Shown piece by piece: positions 9,473 through 16,796 of a DNA stretch of 64,000 bases (the stretch's first letter is position 1; each line of letters begins with the position of its first letter). Under the pieces are notes generated by a model. That model worked only from the letters and a program-made list of their open reading frames with translations. It was not told the origin of the DNA and searched no databases. This DNA comes from Pseudomonas maumuensis (lineage in GTDB: Bacteria; Pseudomonadota; Gammaproteobacteria; Pseudomonadales; Pseudomonadaceae), in assembly GCF_019139675.1 (NCBI RefSeq), contig NZ_CP077077.1, forward strand, positions 1,426,001-1,490,000. The letters are read 5' to 3'. The translations under genes were made by a program, and so were the position numbers.

Positions 9473-10372
9473 TCAGCTCAACACATGATCCACCGGCACC
9501 AACGCCGGTGGCAGTGGCTCATGCCCCAGGGCCGACAGCACATCGCGCTCTATGGTGCGCACCAGCGCGTCGGTCGGCAGGTCGTTCTCATCCCGTCCGA
9601 AGGGGTCTTCCAGCTCGTTGCCGATCGCATCCAGGCCGAAGAAGGTGTAGCTGACGATGGTGGTGAACAGCGGCGCCAGCCAGCCCAGCGGTTCGGCCAG
9701 GGCGAACGGCAGCAGCAGGCAGAAGATGTAGATGGTGCGGTGCAGCAGCAGGGTGTAGGGGAACGGCAGTGGCGTACCCTTGATCCGCTCGCAGGTGGCC
9801 TGCACGTCCGACAGGCCGGCCAGGCGCTGCTCCAGCAAGGTGTAGCGGAACTCGCTGATCGCGCCACGCTCCGCCAGCCGTGAACAATGTTCACCCACCT
9901 CACGCAGGATGCCGTCGCAGACATTGTGCGCCACGATCTGCGCCTTCTCGCCCAGCCAGGGGCGGGCGGCGCCGAGCTCGTCTTCGTTGCGCAGCCGGGC
10001 ATTGAGGGCATGGGCGAAGGCACAGAGGCTGCGCAGCAGTTCCTTGCGCAGCGCCTCATCCTTGATCACCACGCTTTCGCGCACGAACGAGCGCACCTCG
10101 ATGATCATCCGCCCCCAGGCCTTGCGGCCTTCCCACCAGCGGTCGTAGCAGGCGTTGTTGCGAAAGCTCATGAAGATCGACAGCGACAGCCCCAACAGGG
10201 TGAAGGGCGTGGCGCTGACCGGGTAGAACAGCGCCGGGTAGTGCCGCTCGACCAGCACGATCAGCGCCGCGAGCAAGGTCACCGCCAGGCAGCGCAGGGC
10301 GATGCGCTGGACGATCGAGCCTTTGAGGGTGAACAGCACGCGCAGCAGGTCGGGGCGTGAGTGGACGATCAA
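9473..10372 (-). CDS. Bestrophin-like (UPF0187/YneE family) membrane channel protein
   Basis: A 299-residue membrane protein. The start is a TTG at 10372 giving MIV, the conserved N-terminus of this family, with GGA six bases upstream. Features: two early hydrophobic segments (about 25-60), the family signature SFRNNACYDRWWEGRKAWG (about 69-87), an alpha-helical middle and a hydrophobic pair near 200-240 ending in SYTFFGLDAIGNELEDPFG. Bacterial bestrophins are pentameric anion or cation channels. It lies 21 bp after moaA and is probably co-transcribed, but no role in molybdenum metabolism is established. Confidence 0.85.
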   Translation of the reverse strand: MIVHSRPDLLRVLFTLKGSIVQRIALRCLAVTLLAALIVLVERHYPALFYPVSATPFTLLGLSLSIFMSFRNNACYDRWWEGRKAWGRMIIEVRSFVRESVVIKDEALRKELLRSLCAFAHALNARLRNEDELGAARPWLGEKAQIVAHNVCDGILREVGEHCSRLAERGAISEFRYTLLEQRLAGLSDVQATCERIKGTPLPFPYTLLLHRTIYIFCLLLPFALAEPLGWLAPLFTTIVSYTFFGLDAIGNELEDPFGRDENDLPTDALVRTIERDVLSALGHEPLPPALVPVDHVLS

Positions 10373-10393
10373 GGCGGTTCCAGAGGCGGCCGA

Positions 10394-11413
10394 TCAGCCG
10401 CCGGTCATGTTCATGAAGCGCAGGATCTGCACCTCGCCGCCCACTTCGAAGTGGTGACGGTAGGGTTTGAGCTGCATGGCGTCGCGGATGGCTTTTTCCA
10501 GGCGGGCGCTGTCGCCGGGGCGCTGGCGCATGACCTGCTTGAGGTCCACCGAGTGTTCGTTGCCCAGGCACAGCAACAGGCGGCCCTCGACGGTCAGGCG
10601 CACGCGGTTGCAGGTGGCGCAGAAGTTGTGGCTGTGGGGCGAGATGAAACCGACCCGGGTGTTGGGCGCCTCGGCCAGGCGCCAGTAGCGCGCCGGGCCC
10701 TGGGACGACTCGGCCGACTCGACCAGGGTGAAGTGCTCGGCCAGGCGCGCGCGTACGTCGTCGCTGGAGCAGAACGATTCGCCGCGCTCGTGCTCGCTGA
10801 TCACGCCCAGGGGCATTTCTTCGATGAACGAGATATCCAGTTCGCGGTCGATGGCGAAACGCACCAGGTCGACGATCTCGTGGTCGTTGCGGCCCTTGAG
10901 CACCACCGCGTTGAGCTTGGTGCGGCGAAAGCCCGCGGCGCGCGCGGCGTCGATCCCGGCGATCACCTGCGCTAGGTCGCCGGTGCGGGTCAGGGCGCGG
11001 AAGTGCTCGGGGTCAAGGCTGTCGAGGCTGATGTTCAGGCGCGACACGCCGGCATCGAACAGCGGCTGGGCCAGGCGGCCAAGCTGCGAGCCATTGCTGG
11101 TCAAGCACAGTTCGCGCAGGCCGGGCAGGGCGGCGATGCGCCCGCAGAGCTCGACGATGCCTTGGCGTACCAGCGGCTCGCCGCCGGTCAGGCGGATCTT
11201 GCGGGTGCCCAGGGCGACGAAACGCTCGGCGACCTGGTACAGCTCTTCGAGGCTGAGAATCTGCTGGCGCGGCAGGAACTGCATGTCTTCAGCCATGCAA
11301 TAGACGCAGCGAAAGTCGCAGCGGTCGGTAACCGACATCCGCAGGTAATCGACTTTGCGGTTGAAACCGTCGATCAGGGCCTGGGGGTTCTTTTCCACGT
11401 TCGCGCTCGACAT
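10394..11413 (-). CDS. moaA: GTP 3',8-cyclase MoaA, radical SAM enzyme of molybdenum cofactor synthesis
   Basis: A 339-residue radical SAM protein. The N-terminal cluster is CDFRCVYC (Cys32, Cys36, Cys39) and the C-terminal second [4Fe-4S] cluster is built from CATC and LLLCLGNE. The protein ends in the functional double glycine (NMTGG). It converts GTP to the cyclic intermediate on the way to precursor Z. The ATG at 11413 is preferred to a start 36 codons upstream, because MoaA proteins begin shortly before the DxFxRKVDYLR segment. It is divergent from the YdeP-type oxidoreductase. Confidence 0.94.
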   Translation of the reverse strand: MSSANVEKNPQALIDGFNRKVDYLRMSVTDRCDFRCVYCMAEDMQFLPRQQILSLEELYQVAERFVALGTRKIRLTGGEPLVRQGIVELCGRIAALPGLRELCLTSNGSQLGRLAQPLFDAGVSRLNISLDSLDPEHFRALTRTGDLAQVIAGIDAARAAGFRRTKLNAVVLKGRNDHEIVDLVRFAIDRELDISFIEEMPLGVISEHERGESFCSSDDVRARLAEHFTLVESAESSQGPARYWRLAEAPNTRVGFISPHSHNFCATCNRVRLTVEGRLLLCLGNEHSVDLKQVMRQRPGDSARLEKAIRDAMQLKPYRHHFEVGGEVQILRFMNMTGG

Positions 11414-11557
11414 TGAAGTGGCTGGGGGCGGCGAAAGGCCGCGGATAAGGTCCAAGCTATAACCTGCGCCCATTGGCGTCAAATTGCTTTGCCCGACCAT
11501 TCGATCAGTCTCCTCTATCACGGCTGCAGGCCGCGCCGGCCAAGGGCCGGGCCCGGT

Positions 11558-11601
11558 GATCGAAACGCTTTATCACGCCGTCATTTATTTCGATTGGACG
11601 C
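11558..11601 (+). promoter_or_regulatory. LysR-type operator and promoter upstream of the YdeP-type oxidoreductase
   Basis: GAT (11558-11560), eleven bases, ATC (11572-11574), then CGATTGGACGC at 11591-11601. The 33-bp offset between GAT and CGATTGG equals that before moaB (8677 to 8710), and the distance to the start codon is also nearly equal (52 against 53 bp). It lies in the divergent moaA/ydeP-like gap, so it could act on both. Confidence 0.65.
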
Positions 11602-11652
11602 AGCAGGGGGCGCTTCTTAGGCTGGAAAAAACACCGTGCGGAGAAGCGCAGC

Positions 11653-13980
11653 ATGAGCCAGGACGAACACATCAGGGACTACAAGGGGCCGGCCGCCGGC
11701 TGGGGCGCGCTCAAGAGCGTGACCAAGAGCTGGCTGGGCAGCGAGAACGCCTTCAAGAACCTGCGGGCCATGCTCAAGACCAACCAGAACGGTGGTTTCG
11801 ACTGCCCGGGTTGCGCCTGGGGCGAATCGCCGGAAAGCGACATGGTCAAGTTCTGCGAGAACGGCGCCAAGGCGGTCAACTGGGAAGCTACCGGGCGCTC
11901 GGTGGATCCGGCGTTCTTCGCCCGCTATAGCGTCAGCGCCTTGCTCGAACAGACCGACTACTGGCTCGAGTACCAGGGCCGCATCACCCACCCGATGCGC
12001 TACGACGCGGCCACCGATCATTACGTCGAGATCAGCTGGGACGAGGCATTTGCCCTGGTCGCCCGGCACCTGAACGACCTCGCTTCGCCCGATCAGGCCG
12101 AGTTCTACACCTCGGGCCGGGCCAGCAACGAGGCGGCGTTCCTCTACCAGTTGTTCGTGCGTGCCTACGGCACCAACAATTTCCCCGACTGCTCGAACAT
12201 GTGCCACGAGGCCAGCGGCGTGGGCATGGCCGAAACCCTCGGCGTGGGCAAGGGCACCGTGGTGTTCCATGACCTGGAGCTGGCCGATGCGATCTTCGTG
12301 ATTGGCCAGAACCCCGGCACCAACCACCCGCGCATGCTCGAACCGCTGCGCGAGGCGGTCAAGCGTGGTGCCCAGGTGGTCTGCTTCAACCCGCTCAAAG
12401 AGCGCGGGCTCGAGCGCTTCCAGCATCCGCAGCACCCGTTCGAGATGCTCAGCAACGGCTCCGAGCCGACCAACACTGCGTACTTCCGTCCGGCGCTGGG
12501 TGGCGACATGGCGGCCATGCGCGGGATTGCCAAGTTCCTCCTGCAGTGGGAGCGCGAGGCGCAGTTGAACGACGAGCCGCCGGTGTTCGATCACGCCTTC
12601 ATTGCCGAGCACACCAGTGGCGTCGAGGCCTACCTGGCCGTGGTGGACGCCACACCCTGGGAGCATATCGTCGAGCAGTCGGGCCTGAACAAGGCCGAGA
12701 TCGAGCTGGCCGCGCGCATGTACCGCAAGGCCGAGCGGGTGATCATGTGCTGGGCCATGGGCGTCACCCAGCACCGCCATTCGGTGCCTACCGTGCAGGA
12801 AATCGTCAACCTGCAGCTGCTGCGCGGCAACGTCGGCAAACCCGGCGCTGGCCTGTCGCCGGTGCGCGGCCACAGCAACGTGCAGGGCGACCGCACCATG
12901 GGCATCGACGAGAAGCCCAAGACGGCGCTGCTCGACGCCATCGAGAAACGCTTCCAGTTCAAGGTGCCCCGCGAGCACGGCCATAACGCCGTGCTGGCGA
13001 TCCAGGCAATGGAAGAAGGGCGGGCCAAGGTGTTCGTCGCCCTGGGCGGCAACTTCGCCCAGGCGACTCCGGACACCCCGCGTACCCATGCGGCGCTACG
13101 CAACTGTGAGCTGACCGTGCAGATCTCCACCAAGCTCAACCGCTCGCACCTGGTCACCGGGCGCGATGCATTGATCCTGCCTTGCCTGGGCCGCACCGAG
13201 ATCGATATCCAGGCCGAAGGGCCGCAGGGCGTCACCGTGGAGGACACCTTCAGCATGGTGCATATCTCCCATGGCCAGCTGAAACCGCGTTCTGCACTGC
13301 TGCGTTCGGAGCCGGCCATCGTCGCCGGCATGGCCAAGGCCACCCTGGGCAATCGACCCATCGACTGGGACTACGCGATTGCCGACTATGGCCGCATCCG
13401 CAGCATGATCGCCGATGTGATTCCCGGCTTCGCCGACTTCAACGCCCGCCTGCAGCATCCGGGCGGGTTCCATCTGGGCAACCACGCCGCGGACCGCAAC
13501 TTCCGCACGGCCACCGGCAAGGCGCGTTTCACCCCGAGCCAGTTGCCGGAGCAACTGGTCAACGCGGCTGTGCTGGCCCGCGGTGACAAGCCGGACCTGA
13601 TCCTGCAGACCTTGCGCTCCCACGATCAGTACAACACCACGCTGTATGGGCTCGATGACCGTTACCGTGGCGTGTTCGGGCTGCGCGAGGTGGTGTTCGT
13701 CAACGAGGCCGATATCCGCCGCCTGGGCTTCGAGCCGGGCGAGCAGGTGGATATCGTGTCGTTGTGGGAGGACGGCCTCGAGCGGCGAGTGTCGGGCTTC
13801 CGCCTGGTGGCCTATGACGTGCCTGAAGGGCAGGCGGCGGCCTATTACCCGGAGACCAATCCATTGGTGCCGCTGGAAAGCTACGGTGAGGGAACCTACA
13901 CACCAACATCGAAGTTCGTGGCGATCAGGCTGGAGAAGGCCAAGGCGGGGAACCGGATCGAGGCCACCCTGGCTGACTGA
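11653..13980 (+). CDS. FdhF/YdeP-family molybdopterin oxidoreductase
   Basis: A 775-residue molybdopterin-dependent oxidoreductase. The N-terminus has FDCPGCAWGE (about 55-64) in place of the four-Cys iron-sulfur motif of classical formate dehydrogenases, typical of the YdeP branch. Further motifs are YTSGRASNEAAFLYQLF, NMCHEASG, FVIGQNPGTNHPRM and, near the C-terminus, the molydopterin dinucleotide-binding domain (LQTLRSHDQYNTTLYGLDDR; TNPLVPLESYG). No Tat signal is seen, so it is probably cytoplasmic. No partner subunit is adjacent. The natural substrate of this branch is unknown, and the label formate dehydrogenase should be read as homology only. Confidence 0.88.
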   Translation: MSQDEHIRDYKGPAAGWGALKSVTKSWLGSENAFKNLRAMLKTNQNGGFDCPGCAWGESPESDMVKFCENGAKAVNWEATGRSVDPAFFARYSVSALLEQTDYWLEYQGRITHPMRYDAATDHYVEISWDEAFALVARHLNDLASPDQAEFYTSGRASNEAAFLYQLFVRAYGTNNFPDCSNMCHEASGVGMAETLGVGKGTVVFHDLELADAIFVIGQNPGTNHPRMLEPLREAVKRGAQVVCFNPLKERGLERFQHPQHPFEMLSNGSEPTNTAYFRPALGGDMAAMRGIAKFLLQWEREAQLNDEPPVFDHAFIAEHTSGVEAYLAVVDATPWEHIVEQSGLNKAEIELAARMYRKAERVIMCWAMGVTQHRHSVPTVQEIVNLQLLRGNVGKPGAGLSPVRGHSNVQGDRTMGIDEKPKTALLDAIEKRFQFKVPREHGHNAVLAIQAMEEGRAKVFVALGGNFAQATPDTPRTHAALRNCELTVQISTKLNRSHLVTGRDALILPCLGRTEIDIQAEGPQGVTVEDTFSMVHISHGQLKPRSALLRSEPAIVAGMAKATLGNRPIDWDYAIADYGRIRSMIADVIPGFADFNARLQHPGGFHLGNHAADRNFRTATGKARFTPSQLPEQLVNAAVLARGDKPDLILQTLRSHDQYNTTLYGLDDRYRGVFGLREVVFVNEADIRRLGFEPGEQVDIVSLWEDGLERRVSGFRLVAYDVPEGQAAAYYPETNPLVPLESYGEGTYTPTSKFVAIRLEKAKAGNRIEATLAD

Positions 13981-13983
13981 CAG

Positions 13984-14085
13984 GGCCGGCCTTATCGCTG
14001 GCAAGCCAGCTCCCACAGGGATGGCGTTTGGCTTGAGGTCGACGCCGTCGGGGTGGGAGCCGGCTTGCCGGCGATGAGGCCGGTC
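13984..14085. repeat. REP pair, convergent genes
   Basis: A slightly degenerate forward copy (TATCGCTGGCAAGCCAGCTC) faces a perfect reverse copy (GAGCCGGCTTGCCGGCGATG). It separates the molybdoenzyme from the convergent Lrp-type regulator. Confidence 0.8.
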
Positions 14086-14100
14086 CTGCCAGAGATCATT

Positions 14101-14559
14101 TCAGCGCCCCACCGGATACGCCGTGGTGTACTTCATCTGCTCCATGGCAAAACTCGAAGTGATGTTCGACAACCCGTCGGTGCTGGTGATCAGCTTCTTG
14201 TAGAAGCGGTCGTAGGCGGCGATGTCGCCCACCACTACCCGCAGCATGTAGTCCCAGTCGCCGGACATGCGATACACCTCCATCACTTCCTCGAACGCCG
14301 TCACCGTGGCGGCGAACTGCGCCAGCCAGGCGCTGTCGTGGCGCTGGGTCTTGAGCTGGACGAACACCGTCAGGCCCAGGCCCAGGCGCTCGGGGTCGAG
14401 CAGGGCGACACGGCCGCGAATATAGCCTTCCTCTTCCAGGCGCTTGACCCGCTTCCAGCATGGCGTGGTGGACAGGTTGACCGCTTCGGCGAGGTCCTTG
14501 AGGGACAGCGAGGCATCGCGCTGGAGCAGGGTGAGGATGTGCTGGTCGAAACTGTCCAT
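14101..14559 (-). CDS. Lrp/AsnC-family transcriptional regulator
   Basis: A 152-residue Lrp-type regulator. The N-terminal winged HTH reads DQHILTLLQRDASLSLKDLA, then NLSTTPCWKRVKRLEEEGYI. The C-terminal RAM domain (VFVQLKTQRHD; GDWDYMLRVVVGD) binds effectors and mediates oligomerisation. The ATG at 14559 gives the usual family length; the open frame upstream runs over the divergent promoter. It is divergent from the transsulfuration enzyme, as mdeR is from mdeA in P. putida, so it probably controls that gene in response to an amino acid. Confidence 0.9.
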   Translation of the reverse strand: MDSFDQHILTLLQRDASLSLKDLAEAVNLSTTPCWKRVKRLEEEGYIRGRVALLDPERLGLGLTVFVQLKTQRHDSAWLAQFAATVTAFEEVMEVYRMSGDWDYMLRVVVGDIAAYDRFYKKLITSTDGLSNITSSFAMEQMKYTTAYPVGR

Positions 14560-14578
14560 GACGTCGTGTCGCCGATTG

Positions 14579-14594
14579 CGGGAAAAGTTTCCCG
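14579..14594. promoter_or_regulatory. Inverted repeat CGGGAAAAGTTTCCCG, candidate Lrp-type operator
   Basis: Arms of seven bases (CGGGAAA and TTTCCCG) around a two-base centre, 20 bp upstream of the Lrp-type start codon and in the divergent gap. The position suits autoregulation. Binding is untested. Confidence 0.45.
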
Positions 14595-14723
14595 AGATTA
14601 GCCGCTCAAGGCGAACGTTGAAACTGCTCTTGGCCATGTGCTGACAGAAATGTTCCGCTGGCGCTCGGGGGCGGTGGATATGAGATAGTGGCGCTTTTCC
14701 ATCCTCAGGCAATGGACCCGACC

Positions 14724-15887
14724 ATGTCCGACAAACCGCGCAATTTCGCCACTCGTACCATCCACGCCGGTGAGCAATCCAGCGTCGCCGACAACGCCAT
14801 CTTCCCAGCCATCGTCACCTCCAGCTCGTTCATCAAGCGCGGCCTGGACGATAACCCCGAATACGCCTACAGCCGGGTCAGCAACCCGACCCGGCATGCC
14901 TACGAGACCTGCGTGGCCGCACTGGAGGAGGGCGTCGGCGCGGTCGCCTGCGCCTCGGGCGTCAGCGCCACCGCCACGGTTCTCGAGCTGCTGTCCAAGG
15001 ATGCCCATGTGGTGGTGATGAACGGCGTCTACGGCGGTACCTTCCGCCTGCTGGAAGATTACCGTGGACGCACCTCGGGCCTGACCACCACCTATGTCGA
15101 CCTCAACGACGTCGAGGCGGTGGCCGCGGCGATCCGCCCCGAGACCCAGCTGATCTGGATCGAGTCGCCGACCAACCCGCTGCTGCACCTGGTGGACATC
15201 AAGGCGGTCTGCGAGCTGGCCCGTGAGCGGGGGGTGATGACCTGCATCGACAACACCTTCTGCTCGCCTTGGAACCAGCAGCCGATCACTTTGGGCGTGG
15301 ACCTGGTGATGCATTCGGCGAGCAAGTACATCGGCGGCCATTCCGACCTGACCGGCGGCGTGGTGGTGGCGGCCAACCACGAGTTGCTGGGGCGCCTGCG
15401 CAAGATCAGCATGGCGGTCGGCGCGATCCAGGGACCGTTCGACTGCTACCTGGCATTGCGCGGGCTGAAGACCCTCGATGTGCGCATGGAGCGCCAGAGC
15501 GCCAACGCCCTGCGTGTGGCGCAGTTCCTCGAACAGCATCCGCAGGTCGAGCAGGTCTACTACCCTGGCCTGGAAAGCCACCCGCAGCATGACCTGTGCA
15601 AGCGTCAGATGCGCACGGGCGGCGCGGTGGTGGCGCTGCGTATCAAGGGCGATCGGGCCGCGGTCAACCGCCTGGTCGAGGCGCTGTCGATCTTCGTCCT
15701 GGCCGACTCGCTGGGCGGTGTGGAGAGCATGATCAACCACTCCTGGAGCATGTCGCACAACTCCCTGAGCCCGGAGCAGAAGGGCGTGATGGGGATCAGT
15801 GAGAACCTGCTGCGGCTGTCGATCGGGATCGAGGATTACCGGGATCTGATCGAGGACCTGGATGCGGCGCTGAAGGCGTCCGCGTAA
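14724..15887 (+). CDS. Transsulfuration-family PLP enzyme (cystathionine gamma-synthase / beta-lyase type)
   Basis: A 387-residue Cys/Met-metabolism PLP enzyme. Visible are the cofactor phosphate loop CASGVSATATVLELL, YAYSRVSNPTR (substrate/PLP contact), the Asp-containing IDNTFCSPW and the Schiff-base lysine in MHSASKYIGGHSDLTGGVVV. The C-terminal domain has SLGGVESMINHSWSMSH and SIGIEDYRDLIEDLD. It could make or cleave cystathionine, or act on methionine or homocysteine; the sequence alone does not decide. The start is ATG 14724 (MSDKPRNF); an in-frame ATG at 14712 is possible. It does not match P. putida MdeA, which I can recall, closely enough to use that name. Confidence 0.85.
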   Translation: MSDKPRNFATRTIHAGEQSSVADNAIFPAIVTSSSFIKRGLDDNPEYAYSRVSNPTRHAYETCVAALEEGVGAVACASGVSATATVLELLSKDAHVVVMNGVYGGTFRLLEDYRGRTSGLTTTYVDLNDVEAVAAAIRPETQLIWIESPTNPLLHLVDIKAVCELARERGVMTCIDNTFCSPWNQQPITLGVDLVMHSASKYIGGHSDLTGGVVVAANHELLGRLRKISMAVGAIQGPFDCYLALRGLKTLDVRMERQSANALRVAQFLEQHPQVEQVYYPGLESHPQHDLCKRQMRTGGAVVALRIKGDRAAVNRLVEALSIFVLADSLGGVESMINHSWSMSHNSLSPEQKGVMGISENLLRLSIGIEDYRDLIEDLDAALKASA

Positions 15888-15913
15888 CGGACGCCGACGT
15901 TATCGCGGGGGAA

Positions 15914-16150
15914 TCAGGATTTGGGTGGGTGGACGATGCGTTCGATCTTGTCCTTGATCAGCACCCGCTCCTTGCGCAGGCGGTTTACGGTGTCGTCGCC
16001 GGTGGCATTGCCTTCGGCGGCCACCACTTCCTTGTCCTTGGCGTTGTATTCCTTGTGCAGCTTGTGCAGGTCGTGATCCTTGTCGATCAGGGCCTGGAAC
16101 TGTTCGGCGGTCACGTGCAGGTCTGCGAGCAAATCATGCGGAACTGGCAT
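15914..16150 (-). CDS. YdcH family small protein (DUF465)
   Basis: A 78-residue, highly charged, mostly helical protein with the DUF465 layout: a helix with DKDHDLHKLHKEYNAKDKEV and a second with NRLRKERVLIKDKIERI. The ATG at 16150 follows GAGAGGTG. Function is not known; members are small coiled-coil-like cytoplasmic proteins widespread in Proteobacteria. It converges on the transsulfuration gene. Confidence 0.85.
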   Translation of the reverse strand: MPVPHDLLADLHVTAEQFQALIDKDHDLHKLHKEYNAKDKEVVAAEGNATGDDTVNRLRKERVLIKDKIERIVHPPKS

Positions 16151-16266
16151 TTCTTCACCTCTCTCAGGGTTGGTAAACGAGCCTGAACCAAGAGGATAGT
16201 CGCCTTTGCCGTATTGCGGGACTGGGTTAGGCTGTCGCATCCCCCTGCGTGAACGGAACCTGCGCC

Positions 16267-16632
16267 ATGCCTCACCTGAACCTGGAATACAGCGACAACC
16301 TGCGCGATCTCAATGTCGATGTGCTGCTGCTGCGCCTGAACCACGCTCTGGTCGGCAGTGGCCAGTTCGCCGAAGAACTGGACATCAAGAGCCGCGCCCA
16401 GGCCTTTGCCCAATACCGGGTCGGTACTGCCCCGGCCGAACGGGCCTTCGCCCACGTGCGCCTGGCGATCCTCAGTGGGCGTACGCAGCAGGTGAAACAG
16501 CAGTTGTCGAACAGCCTGCTCGAGGTGCTGCGCGAGGCGATCCCGGCCCAGCCCGGCCTGGATATCCAACTGTGCGTGGAAGTCCTGGATATCGACCGCG
16601 AGCCGTACGCCAAACTTCGCCTGCCTGGCTGA
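16267..16632 (+). CDS. 5-carboxymethyl-2-hydroxymuconate Delta-isomerase family protein
   Basis: A 121-residue protein of the tautomerase superfamily (CHMI branch). It begins MPHLNLEYSDNL, so Pro1 after Met removal could be the catalytic base, as in the family. SRAQAFAQYRVG and FAHVRLAILSGRT are further CHMI landmarks. In homoprotocatechuate degradation CHMI isomerises an unsaturated triacid, but no other genes of that pathway are here, so the physiological substrate is uncertain. The start is ATG 16267 rather than 18 bases upstream because Pro must follow Met. A terminator follows. Confidence 0.8.
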   Translation: MPHLNLEYSDNLRDLNVDVLLLRLNHALVGSGQFAEELDIKSRAQAFAQYRVGTAPAERAFAHVRLAILSGRTQQVKQQLSNSLLEVLREAIPAQPGLDIQLCVEVLDIDREPYAKLRLPG

Positions 16633-16664
16633 ATGGCAGCTGAATGAAAGTTGTTTAATTCATG

Positions 16665-16699
16665 AAAGACGCCCACCGACCAACTGTTGGCGTCTTTTT
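16665..16699 (+). terminator. Rho-independent terminator after the CHMI-family gene
   Basis: GACGCC (16668-16673) pairs with GGCGTC (16689-16694), followed by TTTTT. The preceding AAA makes it partly bidirectional. Confidence 0.8.
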
Positions 16700-16796
16700 C
16701 ACAAAAAATTGATGCTAGGCTTTCTAGAGTTCGGCCAACTTTCCAACCTGCCCGTCCGGGCGCGTTGGCCGCTGATGAACTCTTGTTGCGAACGCC

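Noticed and set aside
11617..13089. Minus-strand frame of 490 codons inside the molybdoenzyme gene
   Set aside because: The plus-strand product has complete molybdopterin motifs. The minus frame has no recognisable motif and arises from third-position GC.
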